Origin: Allodiplogaster sudhausi | Taxonomy: Eukaryota > Nematoda > Chromadorea > Rhabditida > Diplogasteridae | Assembly: GCA_945643635.1 (NCBI GenBank) | Contig: CALZFC010000019.1 | Span: forward strand, 1,102,501 to 1,166,500 | Direction: 5' to 3' | Length of the DNA stretch: 64,000 bases | Part shown: in pieces, positions 30,504 to 42,093 of the stretch | How positions within the stretch are numbered: the first letter of the stretch is position 1 | Layout of the letters: each line of letters starts with the position of its first letter | Notes under the pieces: generated by a model | What the model was told of the DNA's origin: nothing | Databases searched by the model: none | The model's input: the letters and a program-made list of their open reading frames with translations, nothing else | Translations under genes and position numbers: made by a program

Positions 30504-33146
30504 ATGATCAACTACATTATCTCAATCGTTATTGCCGTGCACTTGGCTATCGCCACTTCAAACCATGAAGTCAGGTAAGTGATCACACATTGATCTGAAT
30601 CAATCTAATTTTTTATTTTACAACACATACAGTCGATTAGCGGTAAACCCTGAACGGTCGTTGAAAAGATCAGTTCAAGCTTTAAAATAATAGATTGGCG
30701 TTTGAGATCACCGGAAGGCGGGAGCTGGGCGGTACTCGTTGCAGGCTCGAGTGGCTTCTGGAACTATCGGCATCAAGTATGTTTTACAACACAGTTCATT
30801 TATATATTTATAGCATTTCAAGAGCTGAATTGTGTTTCATTTTCGGCTGACGTCGCTCATGCCTACCAAGTACTCACAAAGCACGGAATTCAGCCAGAGA
30901 GGATCATCACCATGATGTTCAACGACATTGTCAACAGCTTCATGTTAGTTCTTTTCTTCTTCCCTTAATGGCTACCGTTGACTCTTCAATAGCAAGCGTG
31001 CGTCTTGAATTCGCGCCTTTTTGCTTGACACAAGGGCGAGAGAGCATGTGATTTAGAGAGACGCGACTAGAATAGTCAGGAAAATTCAAATAGCTACGGC
31101 TGAGCTTCGTGATCTCTTAAGGAATCCGTTCCCTGGTAAGCTCTTCAATCGACCGAACGGTCCGGATGTCTATGCAGGAATTCGTATCGACTACTCCAAC
31201 CAGGCAATGCTGCTGCTACTTCTGCGCGTCCTCTTTTGTAAACTCTTATCTAATTCAGGCTGTAACCCCTGCGAACTTTCTCAACATTCTCAAAGGAAAT
31301 GCTTCTGGAATCGTTGGCGGTAACGGAAGAGTTCTCAAAAGGTTACAATATTTTGTTAACACGAACGTAAATGGTTAATTATTGAATTAAAGTGGCCCCA
31401 ACGACCGTGTCTTCGTCTACTTCGCAGACCACGGCGCCACGGGACTCATCGCGTTTCCCGAAGACCTCGTTGGCGATGACATTGTCAGACTGCTATTTTC
31501 ACTGCTCTCATGCCCCCAAGAGTTTTAGTAGATTTGTTCAGCACAAAGAAAACATATGTACATACATACATACATACACATACTATGTATGTATGCATGT
31601 ATGTACGCATGTATGTACATACATACATACATACATACATACATACATACATACATACATACATACATACATACATACATACATACATACATACATACAT
31701 ACATACATACATACATACATACATACATACATACATACATACATACATACATACATACATACATACATACATACATACATACATACATACATACATACAT
31801 ACATACATACATACATACATACATACATACATACATACATACATACATACATACATACATACATACATACATACATACATACATACATACATACATACAT
31901 ACATACATACATACATACATACATACATACATACATACATACATACATACATACATACTTACATACATACATACTTACATACTTACATACATACATACAT
32001 ACATACTTACATACATACATACTTACATACATACATACTTACATACATACATACTTACATACAGAAGACACAATTGTTACACCATGGTAAACACTGTTCA
32101 TCTCAGCTAACTGCGAAAGATCTGAATGATGCACTCGTTTACGCGTCTGAACATGGGATGTTCGGCCAACTCGTCTTCTACCTCGAGGTAATGAATGCTA
32201 AAAACAGTCTTGAGGCATTCTCGTCCTTCTCTTCAGGCTTGCGAGGCTGGTTCGATGTTCAAATCAGTCCTGGATGCGAATATCAACGGTTTGAAATTCA
32301 AGGAATTTTTTCTCCTTCGTTTCATGTAGGTGCAATTTGATAAGGAATGTCTTTCGGAAGTGATAAAAGTAATGATTTCCAGTGTATGCACTGACGGCGA
32401 CGGATGACCGCGTGTCGAGCTGGGCGACTTACTGCGACAACTCATTCGAGTTGCCTTGTCTGGGAGATCTCTTCTCTGTCAGCTGGCTCGAGAACTCTGA
32501 CGTCATTGTACGTACGGGCAGTTACAAATACGACTTGAAAGAAGTCTTTTAGTTCTAAATGATCTTTATCAACTCTCTATCAGAGGTCGTTGCTGACTGA
32601 GTCGATCGGTGCACAATACGAATTGGTGCGTAAGCTGACGACGCAGAGTCCCGTGCAGCACTACGGCAATCTGGACATCGAAGCCGAGCCTTTGGCATAC
32701 TTTCAGGTTTGGCCATTCCATTTTATATTTAATAATATTCAAGCCATTTAAGGGCATGACGACGGCTGAGGAAAACGAGAAAGAGCACTTTTTCGTCAAT
32801 CACAAAGCACCAGCTCAGGACGCGGTAATTTTATTATATTCCATGATCTGTTCTTTGCATCGAGACAAGCGTTATCTTCACACAAATGTTGACAGATTGC
32901 CGACCATTCCTCGTGGCCGGCCCGTGACGTGGAACTCCTTCATCTTCATTCTCTTCTCCAGTCAAACAGCGGAAGGAGGAATGCACGAGAAATCATCTCT
33001 ATCAGGAAGAGGATTGATGAAATCCACGAGGTTCAATGATGCGAGAGAACTTTCCATTTCCCTTCTTTGCGCCTACACTTACATACTTCTTAATCAAGAA
33101 CATTCTTCCATACTCTGCAGCCTCTTTCTCCCCTCCCCCTTCTCTT

Positions 33147-33177
<31 letters not shown>

Positions 33178-33886
33178 ACTCTATCGCTCTCTCTCTCCTT
33201 TTCTCAATGATGATAAGAGGGGGTGGTGGGTGATGATAAGCCCCAGTTGATCTTATCAGGAACGCGTGGCTATTCGTGAAGTGTACGAAGCACTCACGAG
33301 ATCACTCGTTCCCAATGGCGTAAGTCGATTTGCATGACCACTCAAATCTTTTTTGGAACTTGAGAACCCTTTCACAAATGCATTTCTTAATCTTTTTTTT
33401 TTCAAGACAGTATGAAGTATTCCAGAGGAAGTTAAAAGTGATGAGCAATTCTTGAACAGGAAGCCCGCTCGTCTCTCTTCACTCATCGTGATTTCATCAC
33501 TCATCCCGACTGCCATCACAGCGTCGTCCATGCCTTTGATAAGACTTGCATCGACTTGAATAGGGTTAGCGCGTCATTCAGAATGTAAAAAAAATTATTG
33601 TCAGTGAAATTATTATTTAGAAAAAACTTTTTTTGATGACGTCATCCATTTCTTCTCTCCTTCTCTCTGTCTCTCTCATTTTCTCTTTCTCTTTTTCTTT
33701 CCCTCTTGCTATCTCTCTCTCTCTCTCTTTCTTTCTCCCCCTCTTCAGTCGTACTACGCACTCGAGTTTGTGAATGTGCTGAACAACCTCTGCACGACAC
33801 TAAACGGAGATGCCGCCAGAATCCTCCTGGCCATGACCACTTCTTGCGCGAGAGGCAATTTGGCTTTACGAGCACGCGGCTATTAA
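30504..33886 (+). CDS. Legumain (asparaginyl endopeptidase, peptidase family C13)
   Basis: A lysosomal/gut cysteine protease that cleaves after asparagine. Exons: 30504-30574, 30707-30776, 30846-30943, 31122-31203, 31259-31341, 31393-31468, 32107-32187, 32237-32288, 32383-32507, 32584-32706, 32753-32824, 32896-33030, 33260-33319, 33460-33564, 33749-33886, for 456 residues. A hydrophobic signal peptide (first ~19 residues) is followed by [26 protein letters not shown] (positions ~26-50). The catalytic residues are His148 in YFADHGATG and Cys189 in EACEAGSMF. The C-terminal prodomain ends in ARGY. Intron 4 needs a GC donor (CAG|GCAATG). Intron 2 lacks a proper AG: the family-conserved junction RHQ|ADVAHAY follows TTTTCG, so either that acceptor has lost a base or a nearby in-frame AG inserts seven residues (LNCVSFS). 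AATAAA occurs at about 34017. Confidence 0.95.
31556..32061. repeat. (TACA)n tetranucleotide array in a legumain intron
   Basis: About 500 bp of nearly perfect CATA/TACA tetranucleotide, 115-125 copies, becoming interrupted by CTTA variants in the last 100 bp and by GTATGTATG words at the left end. It fills the intron between legumain exons 6 and 7. It reads as an open frame on both strands (HTYI and MYVC repeats), which is an artefact. Confidence 0.97.
33640..33740. repeat. (CT)n tract at a legumain acceptor
   Basis: CT-rich microsatellite running up to the CTCTTCAG acceptor of the last legumain exon; it could serve as the polypyrimidine tract. Confidence 0.8.
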
Positions 33887-34329
33887 TGTCTGGCTGCAAT
33901 TTCATGAGTAGAACTGCAAACTTGCTTGGATGTTTGAATCGACTCCTTCTGTGTAGATCTTTTACCGTATCAATAATTAATAATATTAATTAAGTTGACG
34001 GCTTGCCTTACGAAGCAAATAAACACTGTACATAATCATGCAAATGTACAGATATTGCAACGACTGTAATTCTGAGCGTTTCCTATAGATTCCATATGAC
34101 CTCAGGCGGCAAGGCTGATCCTATGAAATGTAAGGGACGGAAATCGATTTGTTTTGAAGAGGTAGGCCTTATTAGAGGAGGGGAAGTGGGTGATCTTCCC
34201 GAAGTTGCCTCACTATAAGAAGGAGCTTCGGGAGAAAGATTACTGTGGAGATTCGTTCGGCTACTGCAAGGCTGACTGTTTGTTGGATTACTGTAAGATG
34301 AAGTGCTGTAAGAGGGACACTTCATCTGG

Positions 34330-34979
34330 TCACTGTAGGGAGGGAGACCATCTTTGGGGGATTCGGAGTGACGTGGAGAGGGCAAGAGCACGGCGTTTTT
34401 TGTAAGGAGGAGGGGGAGGAAGGGGAGAAGGAGGAGGAGGCGGAGAGGAGAAGGGCGAGCGGCAGTTGTAGTCCGCCTCTGAACAGAGAGCATATTCGTT
34501 TTCGCCATGTTAACAGAAGGATTATAGAAAATAAGTTTTTTTAAAAACAATATTGAAGTTGTGTGAAAGAAAGGAAATAAGCCATTTACCGACCGGGACA
34601 TTGCTCATCGTTCCTCGAACACCGCAGATCGAGATAGATCCTCCAGGCTACCATGGCTATGGTCATGACGATACTGCAGACTACGGTAGCGACAACGAAG
34701 ACGGTCGATTCGGAGAGACTTCCACCAGATGCCACTTTCGCGGACGATGACGCTACAAACGGGCAATTGCAATGCTTCGTTTGGAAAAATTTAAATTAGT
34801 TATATAAGCGACAATCGAATTAGTATTAAAAACATAAAAAAAAATAATAATAATAGTAATAATAATAATAATAATAATAGGGGAATAGAAATACCGAAAT
34901 ACTGGGAGCTGATCGAGGCAGTGGTCGACGCATTCGCCACGTCCGTTGCGTCTTCATCCAAGCTGCCGAGAAGAGCCAT
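34330..34979 (-). CDS. Small single-pass membrane protein with cytoplasmic PPPPY motif (paralog 1)
   Basis: Not recognised as a known family. Exons, minus strand: 34895-34979, 34594-34752, 34330-34478, giving 130 residues with consistent phase and good donors and acceptors. The first 50 residues are Ser/Thr/Ala-rich and acidic, with an N-x-S glycosylation site (ANASTT), and there is no signal peptide. One membrane helix (TVFVVATVVCSIVMTIAMVAW, about residues 46-66) is followed by RIYLDLRC, then a proline-rich segment with PPPPPSPLPPPPPYKKRR and a Ser/Arg-rich tail. The positive-inside rule places the proline tail in the cytoplasm. PPxY motifs bind WW domains, for example in NEDD4-type ubiquitin ligases (family knowledge). 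The layout matches the gene at 38024-38778. The second donor choice (CCCG|GTCGGT) was made because it keeps the PPPPY frame open; the alternative CG|GTAAAT would give a different tail. Confidence 0.65.
34842..34880. repeat. (AAT)n microsatellite
   Basis: About 12 AAT/ATA trinucleotides between the first two exons of the PPPPY membrane protein gene. Confidence 0.85.
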
Positions 34980-35472
34980 TCTCTAGACGAAATGTGTCGT
35001 CCACCGTCCGAGGATAATTCTTATCTCACTGAAAATTAGTGGCTTTCCTGGCACCTCACATAAAAGAGCAGTAGAAATCATTGAAGATTCATTTCTTTGG
35101 AAACAGTATCGTTTCGGATGGATAACGCGGAACCGTCTGTACATAGAATTCAGTGAATTCGCCCTGAAGCAATGACGTTCCCGATATGCAAATTGTCTTT
35201 TATCCGAATTTCATGAATATAATTAATCGGATTTCATGAATGTAAAGAGATTAAAATGGGCAGCGGAATCAACTTTCCTAGAGGAAGGCTTTCATAGTAT
35301 TTGAATAAGCAATTTATAGACTACGGAATTGTTAATTTCTGGAGTCTGCCGTGTCGATAGTGGAGAGGAAATCTTTGATTAAAAAAACTTCTTCTTCTTC
35401 TGCTGGTCAGTGGAGGGGTTTCTGTCAAGAGTTATGGGTCGAGACTCTTGAGAGCTTGAAGCGCGTGAAGAA

Positions 35473-35517
<45 letters not shown>

Positions 35518-38023
35518 TAGAGAAGAGAAAAAGACGGGTGTATAGATAGAAGAGAGAGAGAGATAGGGAGGGAGAGAGATAAATAGGCGTGGAAAGACCG
35601 AGGAGGGAGATAGGGAAAGAGTGAGAGGGAAAGAGAGCGACAGAGTGAGAAGGAGAGAAAGTAGGCGTAAATAGAAAGAGAGTACTCGTGCCGGCCGCAT
35701 GAGGTCGTAAGAGATTACGAGAGCGTTTTGCAGGAGGGAGAACAACTACTAAATATACATATATATCTTTGTCTGCTGGCAGATTCATTTGGTAGCTTTG
35801 CATGGCGCCCGAGTCATTTCGAGGAATTGGCTGTCTGGCAGCCGGATAATTCCACTCTCGTAAGCATAAGCACGGGCACAAACACACTCTGCTAAATAGT
35901 AAAACATTACAAATACAAGACAAAGTAGAAAGTATAAGCACGTATGAAATTTAGAGTTTGAACTCTGAAAGAAAGAAGGTCTCTTTCAAGCCGTGAACGA
36001 GGTCACTTAACGGTATACACGACAAGATATGCATCAATAACAGACGCTTGGCTGTTTAGCAACAAGTTAGAGAAGAGGCTGGCGATGACTCCCGCGGTCG
36101 GAGGAGTGGCCCAAACGTGAACGACGAACCATTTTATTCCAACGGGCGACCGACGATCTCTTGCGAGAGGAGACTAGAGGTAGAAAATGTGAAGGTGGAG
36201 ATGCGAGAGAGCGAGAGAATGAGAGAGAAGGAGATAGCAAGAGAATGAGAAGGAGAGAGAGAGTAAACAAGATAGAGAGAGAAAAAGGGAGAGAGAAAGG
36301 GAGAGAGAGACAAAGAGTGTTAGTGGCTGCACCCGCTTCCGTCCCGTTTTATTATGCTAATTTTATTATTAAACACGGGCACTGGACATGTTCGTGAGAG
36401 TCGAAGTGTAAGTGGAGGGTGCGGCTTGGCTCTCTTTTTTGCAGAAGAAGTGATGGCCGGCCAGTTGACTGCCCGACCTCCGGCCTAGATCGGAGCGGTC
36501 AAAGTGTATTCCCTTCCGTAGTAGGAAGTGCAGTTTCACTATTTGATAAGCAGATATTAATTTGAGTGGCAAAGGACTGAAAAACGCTAGGCACGATGCT
36601 ATAATCGCGCAAGTGCACACGATCCCGAGATAGTGCAAGTGAAGGGAACTAGTAACACTTTTGGACTGTCAATCCCTCTGTTGTCTGATCTTCCTATTCT
36701 CTTGCTATTTCTGAACAGCGTGTTGTTATTTATGACCCGAGAGGAAACTTCCTCCTCTCTCTCACTTCCTCTCCCTCTCCCTCTTACTCTCTCTCTCTCT
36801 CTCTCTCTCTCATATCTCATTAGAGAGATCGCGGTCCATGTGATGTCTCGTGAGGTTCTTGCAATCACGTTCCTCCCTGCTTGCATTTGCAGGAGCAAAG
36901 CGATTTGTGAACGAGGAAACGGGAGAGAGGGAAAGTGAAAAACAGAGACACGTAAAAGATGCCAGCGTAGTGTGGCCAGAATGTGATTGAGCGGCAGTCT
37001 CCCCGCCCTGCAACAAACATTATCAATAATAACGTTGCTCCAAGCGACTATTGTTTACGAGCAGAAAACACGCGATAAAGTGGACCAAGTGTCTCCCAGG
37101 TATGAGCACGAGTTGAAGGAGTTGCGAAAGGAAGAATGTATGCGTGGTTACTGATAAGATGAAGAATGTAGATAAGTGTTGAGTAAGAATAGGAGAGAAG
37201 GAGAAAAAGAGAGAGAGAGGAGTGAGAGATTTCGAATAAGGGCAATGGGACACAAGTGATGAGACTCCGTAAATCCACTTATGTATGTACGTTGTCTTTC
37301 ATAATTATGTGTTTTCATGTCAGTCAATTTGGTGAAGAATTAGGTACAACATTTATTTTGCCTTCGAATGAAATAATACATATGTATTATACAAAGACAT
37401 CAAATTACCAATATTTCGTGTGTGAAGTGGAAGATGGGAAATCGACGAGAGAGTCGGTTTGTTATGTGCAGAAGGTGCAAAAGAAAGACCATGCAAATTG
37501 AGCGGCGAACTTTTTTTTACTCGCAGAGAGGAGAAAAACAACAAGTGTTTTTCTCCTCTCTGCGAGTAAAAAAAAAATGAAATATACGCTTTCTATTTAT
37601 CATCACTTTTTAAGTAATAATAAGAATATAGTGAAATATAGAAAAAAAGAAAGGCACAGTATAAAATCACGTGAGAGGCAAGAGGAAAGAAACCAATGCA
37701 CTCGTGTCAGAAGAATTAATCAGTCAAGCAGGTACATACAAGTCTATTTTACATTTCAGAGGAAGCTAACAGGGTCAGCAAAGTCACTCGATCAGCAATA
37801 CAACGCTGTATTCTATGCAAATCCGCGAATCACAAGGCTTGCTACGTATGAAATAGCATATCACTCTCTCCTTAAAAAGCATTTATATCACATGCAAAGT
37901 TCGAGATATGAACGAGATATCGTGCGGGGCACAGTTGATATTTGTCTTGTTACTTTGAGGGCGACCCGTTGAGTGAACCCCATGGAAGAGATGAAGAGTA
38001 GAAAGATAACAGGATATCAAATA
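34980..38023. other. 3 kb without a recognised gene
   Basis: Between the two PPPPY membrane-protein genes. It contains GA/CT microsatellites (35480-35516 and 36785-36811) and a perfect hairpin (37511-37575). A plus-strand frame of 131 codons at 37577-37972 starts directly at the hairpin and is basic, with no family I recognise. It could be a remnant of the element that made the hairpin. Confidence 0.45.
37511..37575. repeat. Perfect 30 bp inverted repeat (hairpin) with 5 nt loop
   Basis: Left arm 37511-37540 and right arm 37546-37575 are exact reverse complements. The arm begins with eight T and contains ACTCGCAGAGAGGAGAAAAA; the loop is ACAAG. Candidate origins: a tiny foldback or MITE remnant, two abutting terminal inverted repeats, or a small-RNA hairpin (the stem is unusually perfect for a microRNA). 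Confidence 0.95.
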
Positions 38024-38778
38024 TCACCTAGTGGCAGGAAGAGAGCGCGTGGAGGCGGAGAAGGGAGGAGGAGGCGTGCCGGGACAAACGTAGACTGGAC
38101 AAGCACCGGCGAAGGGGCCACCGGAGGAGTCTGAGCAAGAGGAAGAGGATGAGCGGGCGGAGAGGGAGTGATGCACTGTGGGCAGCATGATGGCCAGATC
38201 ATAGGGAGGCGGCGGTTCTCGGGGAACTCCGCAGATCCAGAAGTCAGCTGCCACTGATTCTGTCAGCGTTGGCTCTATAAAAATATGTCTACTTCAACGA
38301 TATATTCATCACTAGAGAAAAATTAATCAACAGCATAAAAACGTAAAGAATAAGTAAAGAGTAATGATAATTAAACATACAAAATTCAAAAGAAAAACAG
38401 AAGTAATAAAAAAAGCTGACCGCCAGCGAGGGAGGCGGAGCTGCTGCCACTCGCGGATCCCCTGTCCACGTACTCCGAGTAGATGCGGCAGCCGAAGGTG
38501 AAGATGAACACGACGAAGAACACGGCGATGGTGATGCCAGCCGCCACCCCCGACGAGATCGTCGCCACCGAGTCGCTGCCAGCATCGCCTGCCGATGGAG
38601 ACACCGATGTTTGGCTAAGTGGCAACTTATCAGCACCACAACAAAACGTCCCCCCGCTATGCAGAAGAATTGTAACTAACTGGCTGCCGATTCGGACAGG
38701 AAGTAGTGATCCCACGTGCTGATGTCGGCTCCTGTGCGAGAGTTCGTCCAGTGATAAGGGAAAGGCGACTGCATTCAT
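38024..38778 (-). CDS. Small single-pass membrane protein with cytoplasmic PPPPY motif (paralog 2)
   Basis: Exons, minus strand: 38681-38778, 38421-38614, 38024-38274, giving 180 residues with consistent phases (donors GTTAGT and GTCAGC). A 50-residue Ser-rich N-terminal part has no signal peptide. One membrane helix (GVAAGITIAVFFVVFIFTF) is followed by GCRIYSEYVDRG, a Ser-rich spacer, then VPREPPPPYDLA, a Ser-rich stretch, and PGTPPPPFSAS near the C terminus. Like its neighbour at 34330-34979 it has a short Ser-rich N terminus, one helix, an RIY at the inner membrane face and PPPPY in the tail. The first exon is the weakest part: its Met is inferred from the open frame, and another frame across it is also open. 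Confidence 0.6.
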
Positions 38779-40026
38779 TCAGACTGGAGAAGGCGTGGCT
38801 AGAGAAAAGAGAGAGTGAGAGTGAGAGTGAGAGAGGGAGTGAGAGAGGGAGAGAGAAGGAGTGAGAGAGGGAGAGAGCAGTATCAACCAGGAAACGCGAG
38901 AAAATACGAATGAGATCGTGGTAAGAACTACCATCTTTGCAAGTATTCGCGAAATATGAAGAATTGAAGGTCAAACGACGGCAAAGTAAAAAGTCGAACG
39001 AAGGAGAAAATCAGGGGATACGCAAGAATGCGAGATTAGAAAGTATTCCTAAGAAATATTGCGATTTACTGGAAAAGTAGACAATTAGTGAGAAAGAGTA
39101 TCAAAAAATGCCAATAATTTCATCTCTGCCAACAAAAGTAATGTGATTTGTGGAGCAATTCGTTTCTGGTTAAAACAGGAAGACAGCTGAAGGGCGAGAC
39201 TTCACGCGATCTTGCAAGGAGAAGGGTGCAGAGATGCAAAGAAGAGATAGGCTAGCGGGTGACTGACTGGACAGAGACAGTCTGCTGGATTTGCGTAATA
39301 TACCCAGCAAGGTAATAGCCATGTACCCCTTCCCCTTCTGTGTAATCCGTACAGGGCGAGAAAGGACGAGTAGCGGGAGAACGCCCGTGGAGCCAAGCTC
39401 GCTTTACTGTCATAGAGTACAAATCCGAGAGTGGGAGAAAGAGAGAGACGACGAGAGATGGAGAGAGAAAGAAAGAGAGAGACGGTGAGAGATGGAGAGA
39501 GAAAGAGAGAGAGAGAGAGAGACAGAGATAGATATAAAACGCGATTGGCTACACATGGATTTTCGCTGAGGATGAGCGAAGCGAACTCTATGCAGATGCA
39601 CTTTCAGATAGTTCACAGGTGTAATGGTGCTGAGTAAACGACTTGACGCTTAAAAGAAGTACTTTTCCTGCAAGGATAAAATCAAGGAATATCAACTGGA
39701 AACGTAAAGTTTCACATGATGAGCATTAGATTGCGCAAAATTCATTTCTTTACTAATTGTCATCCTCTCGGAGAGCAAGCCAAGGTGAATGTAGAAGGGA
39801 CAAGGTTTGCGAGGGGTATCAAGCATCAGTTTGGGAGAGAACGCCTTCTCCACTATTTGGAGATATGCAAATGGATCTCTCACTATTTATAAAAATGTAG
39901 CGTCGAAGAGACAAAGAGAGGCAAGGCAGGTCATGTGCCAGCGAGGAAGGTATCCGATTAGCTCGACCCCACCACTTTTAGAGAACGGATAGTTCAAACG
40001 TCGCGAGATTATAGAACTCACAGAAT

Positions 40027-40027
<1 letters not shown>

Positions 40028-40072
<45 letters not shown>
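40028..40072. repeat. (GA)n microsatellite
   Basis: About 45 bp of pure GA in gene-free DNA; a similar array lies at 40793-40831. Confidence 0.9.
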
Positions 40073-40075
<3 letters not shown>

Positions 40076-40782
40076 AGAAGAAGAGAGATAGACACGAGGA
40101 GAATGATTGATAGGGAAACCGTCTCTGACAATGCAGGTATTCCTCCAATTAGAATTCGAAAATATGGGAATCCCTACCGTTATCACTGGAAGTACAAGGG
40201 AAGAAAATATGCCATTCGTTGTTGGAGACTGAGATATATGAACGCTGATACAATGCAGAGAATGGTGAAGTGGCCACAACAAACAACAACATAAAAGAAC
40301 ACAACAAGAAGGACAGGGCACGACTCAAGCAAATCGCCAGAGTTCGGGTCACATGGCAATATGCAAAACATTCAAAAGGAAGAAATTACTTTATATCCCA
40401 AAAGCCGCTCTAAAAAGAGAGAGAAAGAAAGAGAGAGGAGGTATGTACAATACAGCGCAAAGAACGACCACTTATCTTCTCAGCCAATGCAAAATGTCTA
40501 TGGACATATTGCAAAAGTCTATGGACATAAAACAAAATGTAAAAAAAAGCTGACAAAAGTTTCAAAAATCAACAGAACAATCATATGGTCATATCTCGAG
40601 CAATTATCTAGGCAGTTTGATCGGTTGCCGTATTCAGTACATTCTCTCGTATACAGCGAGGTTTTTGTTGTTGTTCAATACGCTTGCCGATTGTAGTGTT
40701 GCTTGCAGGAGTGAGCAGTGAACATGTTATTAATGGGGGTGATTGGAGAAAGTGATAGAGAAAGGGAGAGAGAGAGAAAGAG

Positions 40783-40840
<58 letters not shown>

Positions 40841-42053
40841 CTCAAGAGAGAGATAGAAAGGAAAGGACTGAAATAGAAAAGAGCAAAGCATATAAGCCAG
40901 GAAATTTAAGTTACCGGATGCCTAAGCATGTTTTTTTATTGTAAACAACATACACAGTTACACACTTAGTACATCCATCAAAGTTCTTAAAACGGGATGG
41001 AAAATGCCGTGTAACACCTGCATTAGGAAAAGTGGATGAATGAAATAAATAAAGGGCGGAGAGATTCAGCAGAGCGGGCGGGAACTTGGGAAGTAGGAAG
41101 AAGAAAACAGCGAATGGTGGCATCATCCTTGATCAGCAAGAGCATTAAGTGAGATCAAAGAAATCAGAAGAAGAGGAGAGGATCCCCAAGGATATTCCGT
41201 ACACAATATTCAGAAATAACTGACTGACCACACCGAGTTGTCGCTCTTTTTGTTGCAATTAGTGTCTTTCTTTCTCTCGCTCTCTCTCCATTATTTCTAT
41301 CCACTTTTAGAAGGCAAAGGGCAAAATGCATAACAGTTCAAAATGGTCACAAATTTAAGAAACAAAGAATACACCTTATTGCGTCTTTAAATAACAATAA
41401 ATAAAACGTCTCAATGTCAGAGAAACAAGGAAAGAGTGAGTCGGGATTTACTACGCGATTGAAAAGCGGTGGAAGTGAAAGTGACTAAACACGGAAGAAG
41501 GGTGAGCGAGGAGAGAGAGGAGAGAGGTCTTTCCCATGGGGAAGAAGTGCTTGAGCTGTTTGGGTCAAGAGCGGTGCTTCTCCTTTAAAGTGTCACCTTG
41601 CGTCATTGGAAAGGGCCGAATGCGTGACGAAGGGATGCCACTTCATGTTGTTTTCAAGGGACACTAATTAGAGGCCCGCTCTGCGCACTTCCGAGTGTGG
41701 ATTTGGCCGCTTATACTCTTCTTCTTTTTCGAAACGGGGAAGCAAAGCGGATCAGTTTGATATCCAATAACACAAACATTACCAACTATTCAATACAACC
41801 CTAATTTTGCGAAGAATGAAGTTCTGCGTAGACATGTGCAACGAATTTGAATTATTCTGTCGCGGACAAACGTCGAAGATCAATTCTCTGTTCTCAGTTA
41901 CCACTGTACAGCACTCATCAATTGGCATGTTAGGACCACTTTAAGTGGAGTTGAATGCGCACGATCTCGGCCAGGAAAATGGAGAACAAAATCGGAATGA
42001 AGGACCACGTGACGGAAGGTCAGTGCAATTCCTTCTTATGTCTCACTCACTCA

Positions 42054-42093
<40 letters not shown>

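Noticed and set aside
31556..32061. The regular array as a possible CRISPR
   Set aside because: There are no spacers: it is an uninterrupted tetranucleotide microsatellite in a eukaryotic intron.
31392..32340. Long open frames on both strands (HTYI and MYVC repeats) over the tetranucleotide array
   Set aside because: They are translations of a pure TACA repeat in a legumain intron; every frame is open because the repeat has no stop codon.
34083..34601. A 172-codon minus-strand frame with a Leu-rich stretch suggesting a signal anchor
   Set aside because: The same DNA read in the frame joined to the upstream membrane exon gives PPPPPY and a proper stop; the Leu run is the alternative frame of a CCT-rich segment.
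40103..40696. Two short basic frames as possible transposon proteins
   Set aside because: No motif, no terminal repeats and no splice sites could be found; the evidence is too weak to list as genes.
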